Shown here one piece after another: positions 7,369 to 13,604 of a stretch of DNA of 14,978 nt. Every line of letters begins with the position of its first letter. Position 1 is the first letter of the stretch. The position numbers and the translations under genes were made by a program. The notes beneath the pieces were generated by a model. The model was not told the DNA's origin, did no database searches, and saw only the letters and a list, made by a program, of their open reading frames with translations. This DNA is from an uncultured Eggerthellaceae bacterium (GTDB lineage Bacteria > Actinomycetota > Coriobacteriia > Coriobacteriales > Eggerthellaceae): the NCBI GenBank assembly GCA_946631805.1, contig CAMPAJ010000011.1:1-14978 (forward strand), given 5' to 3'.

Positions 7369-7418
7369 ACCATGTTTATGGTCACGAACTTATAAACTTT
7401 GCTTGTGCAATTTTACAA
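7369..7418 (-). promoter_or_regulatory. Putative Module A promoter with two candidate operator palindromes
   Basis: On the minus strand TTGTAA (7413-7418) and TATAAG (7389-7394) are 18 nt apart, a good sigma-70-type match. This would give a leader of about 110 nt before the regulator start at 7272. An imperfect 16-bp palindrome, TTGTGCAATTTTACAA (7403-7418), overlaps the -35 box. A 5-bp inverted repeat, ACCAT/ATGGT (7369-7373 and 7378-7382), covers the expected transcription start. Both sites are placed where an autoregulatory PucR-type protein could bind. The surrounding 7273-7528 gap contains no other gene that I can see. Confidence 0.45.
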
Positions 7419-7528
7419 TTTAAGCCTCTGAACTGGTTTGCATCGATTCTAAAGGCGATTGCGCTTCGTAATGGAAACCGAGCCGTTGCGCAAACATCCT
7501 GATCCCATGCATAGCTTTTGAGCCACAG

Positions 7529-7990
7529 CTACAGCGCTGCGATGTTATCCTGCAACACCTCGAAACGCTCGCCGGCCGGACCGCGGAAGAACAAGATGCG
7601 AAGCTGCGCGCCGCCATCGCCGTAGGTGACGAACACGTCGGAATCCTCTTCCGCAAGCGGACGGTCAAACGCCAGCGGAGGATCGAATGGACCAGCTTCG
7701 ATGGCAATACCCCTTTCCCCCAAGCGCGATACGAACTCATCCATATCGTCCACGCGAATCGCCAAATGGTTCAGGCATTGCGCAGCTGCGTCGCACGTGG
7801 ACTTGTCCTCGAACTCGAGCAACTCCAGCACGGTGCCAAGCCCCTTGATCCACGCCATCTTCAGCGGCTTGTCCCCTTCCATTGCATCGGCGCGGAACAG
7901 CAGCTTGAACCCAAACACATCCTCGTAGAACGCAAGCGACTCCTCGATATCGCGGCAGTACACGCCCGCATGCTGATAGCTCAATTCCAT
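7529..7990 (-). CDS. VOC-superfamily (glyoxalase-fold) metalloprotein
   Basis: A 153-residue protein with two beta-alpha-beta-beta-beta modules typical of the vicinal oxygen chelate superfamily. The expected metal ligands are visible at His7, Glu56, His75 and Glu144. The segment DIEESLAFYEDVFGFKLLF is the family hallmark. An AGGAG ribosome binding site sits about 7 nt before the ATG at 7990. Family members include glyoxalase I, methylmalonyl-CoA epimerase, extradiol dioxygenases and resistance proteins; the His-Glu-His-Glu set fits a glyoxalase-like lyase or isomerase, but the substrate cannot be assigned. It is last in the Module B gene string, separated from the ferredoxin gene by a 98-nt gap with a perfect palindrome. 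It may therefore be an independent gene, or it may process the product of the Module B enzyme (inference). Confidence 0.85.
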   Translation of the reverse strand: MELSYQHAGVYCRDIEESLAFYEDVFGFKLLFRADAMEGDKPLKMAWIKGLGTVLELLEFEDKSTCDAAAQCLNHLAIRVDDMDEFVSRLGERGIAIEAGPFDPPLAFDRPLAEEDSDVFVTYGDGGAQLRILFFRGPAGERFEVLQDNIAAL

Positions 7991-8016
7991 ACCTAGCTCC
8001 TATTCCCATAACCCGG

Positions 8017-8053
8017 GAATGTGTATTTGGGGTCAGACCCCAAATACACATTC
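8017..8053. repeat. Perfect 18-bp palindrome (REP-like), with a core repeat nearby
   Basis: GAATGTGTATTTGGGGTC at 8017-8034 is perfectly complementary to GACCCCAAATACACATTC at 8036-8053 around a single central A. The core 10-mer GGTCAGACCC (8031-8040) recurs at 8077-8086, just past the ferredoxin stop codon. The core resembles the palindromes associated with REP-associated tyrosine transposases (family knowledge, not checked here). As RNA it would form a very stable hairpin separating the ferredoxin and VOC messages. There is no T-tract on either side. No transposase gene is present in the window. Confidence 0.8.
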
Positions 8054-8088
8054 GTAACGTGCAGCCCCGCGATAGCGGTCAGACCCTT

Positions 8089-8835
8089 CTAGCCCTGATC
8101 GCTCGACGTGGCCGCCATGACCTCGGCGACCGTCGCGTTCTTCATGCGGAGCTCGCTTATGCACACAACATCCGAGGCGAAATCGGTAACGCTCGACACA
8201 TCGCCGGCATAAACGTCGTCAGTGGCCGTACGCCGCTTCGTCAGCTGGATGGCCTTCTCGGCATCATAGGGAATCAACTGCTCTTTGGGGGGATTTGCCT
8301 TGGCAACCCAATTGGGCATCGTCGTGGAGGGATCGGGCATGGTCTCGATCTGACGAACATCGCCGTATTTCTCGACGAGCTCGTCGATGGGGCCGAAATC
8401 CAGGGCACGCATAGGACACGATGCCACGCACAGCGGCAGCTGACCGTTCTCCAAGCGATCAATGCACATGGTGCACTTGCTCATCTTGGTCCCCGGCTCG
8501 TCGCTGGCGAACTTGGGGGCACCATAGGGGCAGGCTGCAAAGCAGTTGCGATCGCCCTGGCACTTGTCTTGGTCAACCAGGACGGCGCCGTATTTCTCCT
8601 CCTTGAAGATGGCGCCGTGCTCGCATGCGCCGACGCATACGGGCTTCTCGCAATGACCGCAGTTGAAGGCCAAGATGCCGATGGAAGTGTTGGGGAATTT
8701 CCCTTTTTCCCACATGTACACGCTCATCCACTTTTCGGGACCCGGCGCAATATCGTACCAGTCCTTGCAGGCAATCGAGCAAGCCTTGCAACCGTAGCAG
8801 CGGGACTGGTCGAAGAAGAAGCCGTACTGAGTCAT
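8089..8835 (-). CDS. DmsB-like four-cluster ferredoxin subunit, Module B
   Basis: A 248-residue paralogue of the Module A ferredoxin with the same cysteine spacing: Cys13, 16, 19, 23; Cys59, 62, 67, 71; Cys92, Asp95, Cys98, Cys102; Cys121, 124, 136, 140. As in Module A, Asp95 replaces the second cysteine of the third motif. The N-terminal MTQYxFFFDQ and central EKYGAVL segments are shared by the two proteins, while the C-terminal tails differ. The start lies 3 nt past the stop codon of the molybdopterin gene, with AGGTAGG upstream. No signal peptide or transmembrane segment is visible. It should carry electrons to the Module B catalytic subunit. No dedicated electron donor is encoded in this module, so donors such as ferredoxin, flavodoxin or a membrane module encoded elsewhere are open possibilities. 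Confidence 0.93.
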   Translation of the reverse strand: MTQYGFFFDQSRCYGCKACSIACKDWYDIAPGPEKWMSVYMWEKGKFPNTSIGILAFNCGHCEKPVCVGACEHGAIFKEEKYGAVLVDQDKCQGDRNCFAACPYGAPKFASDEPGTKMSKCTMCIDRLENGQLPLCVASCPMRALDFGPIDELVEKYGDVRQIETMPDPSTTMPNWVAKANPPKEQLIPYDAEKAIQLTKRRTATDDVYAGDVSSVTDFASDVVCISELRMKNATVAEVMAATSSDQG

Positions 8836-8838
8836 GAT

Positions 8839-11337
8839 CTATTCGCCTACCTTTCTGATTTCAACCAGCCCAGCGGTCAGCAACGCTCCCACAACGTGGG
8901 GAAGGTGCGTGTCGCCAATGAGCAAATTGCAGTTGCCGGCGGTATCGATGCCGTAGGGCATGAGCTTCGATTTGCGCACGTGGTCGAACTTCGACCATTC
9001 CCCATGACCGATCGAAACCGTGCCGGGCAGGAGCTTGGACGACACGTACGCGGTTATCTCCACCTCGCCGAACTGGTTGTAGACAAGCACGCGATCGCCC
9101 GTTTTTATGCCGCGGTCGGCCGCATCGGCCGGCGACATGCGCACCATGTGCTCGTAGCAATCGCCTTTGAGCCAGGGATTCTGGTCATTGGCCGAGTGCT
9201 GGCGGTACGACGACACGGGCGTGACCATCGAGAGCGGATAGTTTTTCGTCCACGAATGGTAGTAGCTATCGTTCGCAGGTTCGTCCTGGTAGGTCGGCTG
9301 CCAACGCGGGTACGCGTCGTAGAGCCCGCCGTAGCGCGTCTGGGTCAGGTCGTTGTTCTTCACATACGAGCTCTCGAACTCGATTTTGCCCGACGGCGTC
9401 TTGAACGGCGAACGACCGAATTCGACCGTGTTCTTAAACGGATAGAACCACTCCCCCGGCTCGCCGGGAACGCGGATGATGGGCATCTTCTGGAAATCCT
9501 CCCAAGAGGGCGGCTCTATGCCGTAATAGTCCAGGTATCCATAGGGATCCTCGGCCCACTCCTCGTAAGCGGGCTTGTAAATGCGCTCGATGACCTGCTC
9601 GTCCCAATCGCGCCAATCGGTAACGTCGAGCATCTTGGGACAGTACTTGTCGGCGAAGCCCAAGCGACGCGCCAGCTCCATCCACACCCAATCCTTGGAG
9701 CGAATCTCGCCAGGCGGGTTGACGCCCTTGCCCGCGAACAGGAAGTAGTTCATCATGCCCGACGGCGAGCCCCAGAAGCGGTTGATGCCGAAGAAGTGCA
9801 TGTCGGTCGATTCGAACTGAATAACCGGCGAGGGCAGCACGATGTCGAGGAACTCGATGGAAGGCTGATCGTGGAAGTACTGCCAGCCCCACGAGAACTC
9901 CAGGTCGGCGAAGCCTTTCATGCGCTTGGACACATGATGCTGGTTGTTGATGTAGTTGTTGGGCACGATCGCCATGCGAAGATGCGGCAGCGGGCTTCCC
10001 TTGGGACAGCCGATGCGGCGACGGAACTCTTCCTCGGTGATCTCGCCAGCTGCATAGAGCTTCTGGCAGTGCATGATCTCGGTCACCTTGTTGTTGTTAT
10101 TCGTGATGGGATTAACAACATCGCCTCTGATCTGGCCAGTATTGGGAACTGGCGGGAACAGGCGCGGCTGGGTCACCAAGCTGGCACCGCCGCCTTCGCA
10201 ACCGCCCGGGATGGTCATGTTGCCAGTCATGGCCTGCAACAACATGGCCACAGCTGCCGCATAATCGCCCAGGTTGCGCTTGGAAACGCTGTACATCTGG
10301 TGCAAGTGCACCGGCTTCATCGACGCATAGTAGCGCGCGAAGGCGCGAATGGTCTCGGCCGGAATGCCCGTGATGGGTTCGGCCCACTCAGGCGTGTGCT
10401 CCACGCCGTCGACCTCGCCGACAATGTACTTGCGCCATTCCTCGAAGCCCTCCGGTTCGACCCATGTGGCCACGTACTCGTGGTCGTACAGGTCCTCGGT
10501 ATATAAAACGTGGGCAACGGCCAGGCCGAACGCCGTATCGGTGCCGGGGCGGATGGGAATCCACTGCGCTCCCAAAACTTCGGCGCTCACGTTGTACACC
10601 GGGTCGATGAGGATGAACTTGCAGCCACGCTCCTGCGCAAGCTTCATGTAGTAGGGCACGTGGCCAAACCACGAGACCATCGGGTCGAAGCCCCACAGCA
10701 CAACAAGCTTGGAATTCAGCAAGTCCGGCGCCTCGAAACCAGGATACGCATCCGACGTGCCCTTGATCAGGCAATCGGTCAGGCGAACGCCCAGATGGAA
10801 ATCCTCGGCTGCAGCGCTGCCGGACGTGGAATGGTCGCCCCATCCGGTGATGGTGCCGGGCATGTAGGACGCAAACGGGAAATCAGAGCTTTCGAAAGCC
10901 ACGTAATAGCAGTAGTACAGCCATGGTATGTCGGGACTCTCCTCAGCGAACTGCTTCATCTTGGCCGCGATGGTATCGAGCGCTTCGTCCCAGCTGATGC
11001 GCTCGAAATGACCCTTTCCCGACCCCTTCTCGCCGACGCGCTTCATCGGGTACAGCAATCGGTTCTCGGAGTAGAGCTCCTGGCGCCAGGCATGCCCCAT
11101 CGGGCAAGCGCGCGCCTGCAGCATACCGGTCTGCACGGCGTTTTCGTCATCGTCTTCGCGCGCGATACCCGGATTGACCGAGTCGTCTGGCTCGATCGAG
11201 ATAATCTTGCCGTCCTTGACGCTGCACTTGATCAGGCAAGTCGCGTCCCAGCAGCCATTGTTGTGACAGGTAGTGTAAAAGTAATCCACCCCCTCGTGGC
11301 GCTCGCCTAGCTTCTGGACAATCGAATCTCGTGACAT
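8839..11337 (-). CDS. Molybdopterin (bis-MGD) oxidoreductase catalytic subunit, Module B
   Basis: An 832-residue DMSO-reductase-superfamily protein, paralogous to the Module A subunit. Cysteines 24, 29, 34 and 38 form an N-terminal CHNNGCWDATC motif with x4-x4-x3 spacing, and Cys78 is the distal ligand. FERISWDEAL follows near residue 111. The W-G-x-x-S motif is at 166-170, with Ser170 a candidate Mo ligand. The C-terminal dinucleotide-binding domain is about 699-832. There is no twin-arginine signal. The ATG at 11337 has AGAGGGGG about 5 nt upstream. The enzyme should reduce, or hydroxylate or dehydroxylate, a small organic substrate; Coriobacteriial catechol dehydroxylases and acetylene-hydratase-like enzymes are plausible relatives, but the sequence alone does not settle the substrate. 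A LysR-type gene and two small genes upstream probably belong to its control region. Confidence 0.92.
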   Translation of the reverse strand: MSRDSIVQKLGERHEGVDYFYTTCHNNGCWDATCLIKCSVKDGKIISIEPDDSVNPGIAREDDDENAVQTGMLQARACPMGHAWRQELYSENRLLYPMKRVGEKGSGKGHFERISWDEALDTIAAKMKQFAEESPDIPWLYYCYYVAFESSDFPFASYMPGTITGWGDHSTSGSAAAEDFHLGVRLTDCLIKGTSDAYPGFEAPDLLNSKLVVLWGFDPMVSWFGHVPYYMKLAQERGCKFILIDPVYNVSAEVLGAQWIPIRPGTDTAFGLAVAHVLYTEDLYDHEYVATWVEPEGFEEWRKYIVGEVDGVEHTPEWAEPITGIPAETIRAFARYYASMKPVHLHQMYSVSKRNLGDYAAAVAMLLQAMTGNMTIPGGCEGGGASLVTQPRLFPPVPNTGQIRGDVVNPITNNNNKVTEIMHCQKLYAAGEITEEEFRRRIGCPKGSPLPHLRMAIVPNNYINNQHHVSKRMKGFADLEFSWGWQYFHDQPSIEFLDIVLPSPVIQFESTDMHFFGINRFWGSPSGMMNYFLFAGKGVNPPGEIRSKDWVWMELARRLGFADKYCPKMLDVTDWRDWDEQVIERIYKPAYEEWAEDPYGYLDYYGIEPPSWEDFQKMPIIRVPGEPGEWFYPFKNTVEFGRSPFKTPSGKIEFESSYVKNNDLTQTRYGGLYDAYPRWQPTYQDEPANDSYYHSWTKNYPLSMVTPVSSYRQHSANDQNPWLKGDCYEHMVRMSPADAADRGIKTGDRVLVYNQFGEVEITAYVSSKLLPGTVSIGHGEWSKFDHVRKSKLMPYGIDTAGNCNLLIGDTHLPHVVGALLTAGLVEIRKVGE

Positions 11338-11353
11338 CGTGCCCCCTCTCTCG

Positions 11354-11381
11354 TTGGCAACTTCCCCAAACTATGTGCCAA
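11354..11381. promoter_or_regulatory. Candidate operator: TTGGCA/TGCCAA inverted repeat
   Basis: TTGGCA at 11354-11359 and TGCCAA at 11376-11381 form a perfect 6-bp inverted repeat with a 16-nt spacer, 17 nt upstream of the Module B catalytic start. Size and spacing would suit a dimeric regulator or an RNA stem in the leader. No good sigma-70 promoter overlaps it, so the assignment is tentative. Confidence 0.3.
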
Positions 11382-11383
11382 AG

Positions 11384-11406
11384 CCCAACTCGCATCATGA
11401 GCTGGG
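11384..11406 (-). other. Leader hairpin upstream of the Module B molybdopterin gene
   Basis: On the minus-strand RNA, CCCAGCTC (11406-11399) pairs with GAGTTGGG (11391-11384) through eight pairs, one of them G-U, with a 7-nt loop. It lies between the terminator-like hairpin at 11429-11449 and the start codon at 11337. Together they make the 148-nt leader unusually structured. Confidence 0.4.
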
Positions 11407-11422
11407 TATAGAAACACCTACA

Positions 11423-11449
11423 AAACCACCGGGCGCTCATGCGCGCCGG
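11423..11449 (-). terminator. Terminator-like hairpin between the 77-residue gene and the Module B molybdopterin gene
   Basis: A GC-rich stem, CCGGGCGC (11429-11436) with GCGCGCCGG (11441-11449), has one bulged G and a TCAT loop. On the minus strand it is followed by TGGTTTTG. It stands about 37 nt after the 77-residue stop codon and about 90 nt before the molybdopterin start. It could terminate transcription of the small gene, or act as an attenuator so that only part of the transcription reaches the enzyme genes. Confidence 0.5.
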
Positions 11450-11485
11450 GGCTTTTGCGTTAGAACAACTGGGATTGGAACGAGG

Positions 11486-11719
11486 CTATTTGGCAGCTTC
11501 GCCGGTATTGTCGTTATGGAAGTTGGAATAGCCACCTACCGCATTGGCAGTGAAACGACCCTCGGCCTTGTTGAAGAAGACCTGGGTCTGCATGAGGTCC
11601 TTGATGCTGACGCCGATCGCGGCCATCGCTTCCTTCTGGCTCTTCCCTTCATCGATGAAGGCGTTGAGCACTTCCGCCTTCTTAGGCGACTCCAAAGCCA
11701 TGAACTCTGCGCGATCCAT
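11486..11719 (-). CDS. Small uncharacterised protein (77 residues) preceding the Module B enzyme
   Basis: I do not recognise a family. The start at 11719 has a strong GAGGGGG ribosome binding site 6-7 nt upstream, supporting a real gene. The first half (about 8-45) is predicted helical, with AEVLNAFIDEGKSQKEAMAAI resembling a short helix-turn-helix or protein-binding helical hairpin. The C-terminal third is Gly-, Asn- and Phe-rich (GRFTANAVGGYSNFHND) and probably extended. There is no cysteine, signal peptide or membrane segment, and the protein should be cytoplasmic. It sits between the 92-residue gene and the catalytic subunit on the same strand, so a role in enzyme maturation, regulation or complex assembly is possible but only inferred. 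Confidence 0.7.
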   Translation of the reverse strand: MDRAEFMALESPKKAEVLNAFIDEGKSQKEAMAAIGVSIKDLMQTQVFFNKAEGRFTANAVGGYSNFHNDNTGEAAK

Positions 11720-11757
11720 ATCGTACCCCCTCGATAAACGACCAACTTCAGATAAAT

Positions 11758-11789
11758 GTTAGCTTAAGTAAGAAGCTGACTTTTTTCAA
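11758..11789 (-). promoter_or_regulatory. Possible promoter for the 77-residue gene, overlapping a small hairpin
   Basis: On the minus strand TTGAAA (11784-11789) and TAAGCT (11761-11766) are 17 nt apart, about 40 nt before the start at 11719. The same stretch carries an 8-bp imperfect inverted repeat (GTTAGCTT at 11758-11765, AAGCTGAC at 11773-11780) followed on the plus strand by six T. No plus-strand gene ends nearby, so the promoter or operator reading is preferred over a terminator. The rest of 11720-11929 shows no gene. Confidence 0.35.
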
Positions 11790-11929
11790 GTGCGTTGCAT
11801 CATTGGACCGCCATGGTCATCGGCACCATTCACGCTGGCATCGCGCTCGTCTGCCCTGCTCAGGAGCCAATAATGGCTGAATGGCAACTGATCGTCGAAT
11901 TCCGAAAGTGTTTTATCGGGACGATTCCG

Positions 11930-12208
11930 CTACGCAGGGTCGGCGGAGTTGATGCTGAAAATGCACCGCTGCAGGCGGTTGGGCAGATCGTACGAGAGCT
12001 GGTCGGGGGTCATCTCGCCCGTTTTAAGGCGCCTGTCAAGCTCGAAGCATTCGCGCATGAAGGCTTCCTGCTCGTCATTGAGCATCCCAAAATCACGCGC
12101 AGCCTTGAAACACGTATCGATGTCGTTTGATTTTGCAAGGCGCCTCAGATTCAAGATTGCCAGAGCGACCGTCCCATGAAACTGAGCCCCCAACGGCGAT
12201 TGAGCCAT
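11930..12208 (-). CDS. Small uncharacterised protein (92 residues)
   Basis: I do not recognise a family. The ATG at 12208 has a strong GGAGGGG ribosome binding site about 7 nt upstream. The sequence is predicted almost wholly helical and soluble, with a charged middle (RECFELDRRLKTGEMTPDQL) and three scattered cysteines that form no metal-binding pattern. No signal peptide or membrane segment is seen. It lies 96 nt downstream of the lysR gene and on the same strand. A TATAAT on the minus strand (12248-12253) has no clear -35 partner. Its position between regulator and enzyme suggests it belongs to Module B, but nothing in the protein shows its role. Confidence 0.72.
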   Translation of the reverse strand: MAQSPLGAQFHGTVALAILNLRRLAKSNDIDTCFKAARDFGMLNDEQEAFMRECFELDRRLKTGEMTPDQLSYDLPNRLQRCIFSINSADPA

Positions 12209-12304
12209 GCTAACCCCTCCAATGCACGAATACCAAAAGCAACGACAATTATAGCCGCACCCACAATCTTGGGGATTGCGGACCGCGGCTCAGCCGGACG
12301 GCAA

Positions 12305-13243
12305 TCATTGGTCCTTATGGCTGCCCACGTAATCCAAAAGCGCCATCGCCTGCTTGTCGTCGGCGCGCGCGGCCAGCGAAAACGTGACGGCGATACGATC
12401 GTCTTCCACAGTCGCATACTTCAAGTCGGACCGCGAGCGCAAGCGGGGGTCTTGCTCCATGGCGGGAGTGGTCATCAGCACGCCGTCGCGAAAATCGACC
12501 ATGAACATGCCGGTTGGCGTGTTGTCGTGCGGTTGGAGGTGGCGAAGGCGGGGCGAAAGCCCCATGCGCTCGCAATACTCCGCATACGAGACGACCATGT
12601 AATCGTATGCGTCGCCGCGCGTCATGACGACCGGGATATCGAGCAGCTCCCCCAGCCCCACATACGCCCTGTCCCGTAAATAGGGATTGCCTTCCTGATA
12701 CCAGATAACAGGAGGTTCCGTAACGAGCTCGATTGACCTGACCCCCATTTCGGCCAGCTGCCTTGCCCGCTTGCCATACGAACCGCACCACACATCGAAC
12801 ACAACGTCAAACTCGTTGTCCATCAGGGCCTGGATCGGCTTCTTCTCGGTAAGGCGAATAAAGCGGACGACGTTTTCGAGATGCTCGTTCTGGTACGCCG
12901 CAATCAAGGAGTACAGCATGACCATCGCATGATTCTGCCAGAGCTCCTGTATGCGAATATCGCGTATACCCGAACGACCAATCGTGCGGCATCGTTTCAA
13001 TATGCTTTGGAAACTGGACTCGAGATACGACATCTCTTCTGCAAAATACTTCCCAGCAGGGGACAAAAGCGGCCTGTTCTTCCCGCGCGTCTTGCGGTCG
13101 ATGAGCTCGACGCCCACCTCGCGCTCGAGGTCGGCCATGTGCTTGCTCAAGTTTGGCTGCGTGATGTGGAGCTCTTCCGCCGCACGGCTGAAGTTCAGGT
13201 GCCTGGAGAACACCAGAAACTCCTCGACTATTTCGGTACGCAT
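12305..13243 (-). CDS. LysR-type transcriptional regulator, upstream of Module B
   Basis: A 312-residue protein of normal LysR length. The winged helix-turn-helix is at residues 5-65 (FLVFSRHLNFSRAAEELHIT, then QPNLSKHMADLEREVGVELI). The periplasmic-binding-protein-like effector domain follows from about 90 to 300. Regulators of this family bind a small metabolite and act at T-N11-A operators, often on adjacent genes. It is transcribed in the same direction as the Module B genes rather than divergently, so it may sit in their transcript or control them from internal promoters. A GGGGGG ribosome binding site precedes the ATG at 13243, and a clear extended -10 promoter lies upstream. The ligand is unknown and may be the Module B substrate (inference). 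Confidence 0.92.
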   Translation of the reverse strand: MRTEIVEEFLVFSRHLNFSRAAEELHITQPNLSKHMADLEREVGVELIDRKTRGKNRPLLSPAGKYFAEEMSYLESSFQSILKRCRTIGRSGIRDIRIQELWQNHAMVMLYSLIAAYQNEHLENVVRFIRLTEKKPIQALMDNEFDVVFDVWCGSYGKRARQLAEMGVRSIELVTEPPVIWYQEGNPYLRDRAYVGLGELLDIPVVMTRGDAYDYMVVSYAEYCERMGLSPRLRHLQPHDNTPTGMFMVDFRDGVLMTTPAMEQDPRLRSRSDLKYATVEDDRIAVTFSLAARADDKQAMALLDYVGSHKDQ

Positions 13244-13273
13244 ACACCCCCCCTACCCTCATACGATCCATTT

Positions 13274-13303
13274 ATTATAACAATTTGGAATAATTCAGAA
13301 CAA
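13274..13303 (-). promoter_or_regulatory. Extended -10 promoter of the lysR gene
   Basis: The minus strand carries TGTTATAAT, a perfect -10 (13274-13279) with the TGn extension, and TTGTTC as a -35 box (13298-13303) at 18 nt. The expected start is near 13267, giving a leader of about 24 nt to the ATG at 13243. The AT-rich stretch stands out from the GC-rich surroundings. It overlaps a repeated candidate operator and a GGAATAA/TTATTCC inverted repeat (13287-13293 and 13317-13323). Confidence 0.6.
13278..13294. promoter_or_regulatory. Candidate LysR operator, copy 1 of a direct repeat
   Basis: TAACAATTTGGAATAAT here matches TAACAATCAGGAATAAT at 13542-13558 in 15 of 17 positions, in the same orientation. 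This copy lies inside the lysR promoter, overlapping the -10 box and spacer, where a bound protein would repress. Its use by this LysR protein is inference. Confidence 0.45.
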
Positions 13304-13456
13304 AACTTGATTGTCTTTATTCCGAAACAATGGGAACGGATTTTGGCGGCTTCAGCCATACTGTGTAACACCGACGGGAGGGGATTACGCATAGACTCCA
13401 AGACATGCTTTTTTCCAGGCGTCGTTTACCCCGATAGCGCGCGTGCGCAGGCGGAT

Positions 13457-13497
13457 CGACGGCCGGAGTGGCTTACAGGAAGCCTTTCCGGCCGTCG
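13457..13497. repeat. Large hairpin in the sirtuin-lysR intergenic region
   Basis: CGACGGCCGGA (13457-13467) pairs perfectly with TCCGGCCGTCG (13487-13497). Inside is a second stem, GGCTT/AAGCC (13470-13474 and 13480-13484), with a 5-nt loop and a 2/2 internal loop. It lies 108 nt downstream of the sirtuin stop codon on the minus strand. No T-tract follows in either direction. It may end the sirtuin transcript or be part of an uncharacterised structured RNA. The whole 13244-13604 gap shows no gene. Confidence 0.55.
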
Positions 13498-13541
13498 AGG
13501 GCAATCCAACTGTGCACCGTGCGCACTCAAGAATAACATCG

Positions 13542-13558
13542 TAACAATCAGGAATAAT
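13542..13558. promoter_or_regulatory. Candidate LysR operator, copy 2 of a direct repeat
   Basis: TAACAATCAGGAATAAT repeats the site in the lysR promoter with two mismatches, 264 nt further upstream. On the minus strand the corresponding -10 is degraded to TACGAT, so this copy looks like a binding site or a decayed duplicate rather than a promoter. Confidence 0.4.
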
Positions 13559-13604
13559 ATAGGCAAACGCAGCGGCCGTCGTTCGCTGCACTGCGAGAAC
13601 GAGC

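Noticed and set aside
8059..10506. Long plus-strand open frame opposite the Module B genes
   Set aside because: Same antisense shadow effect; no ribosome binding site or recognisable domain, and it covers two well-supported minus-strand genes.
11758..11786. Plus-strand intrinsic terminator (hairpin plus six T)
   Set aside because: No plus-strand gene precedes it; the stem is short with a wobble pair, and a minus-strand promoter reading fits the context better.
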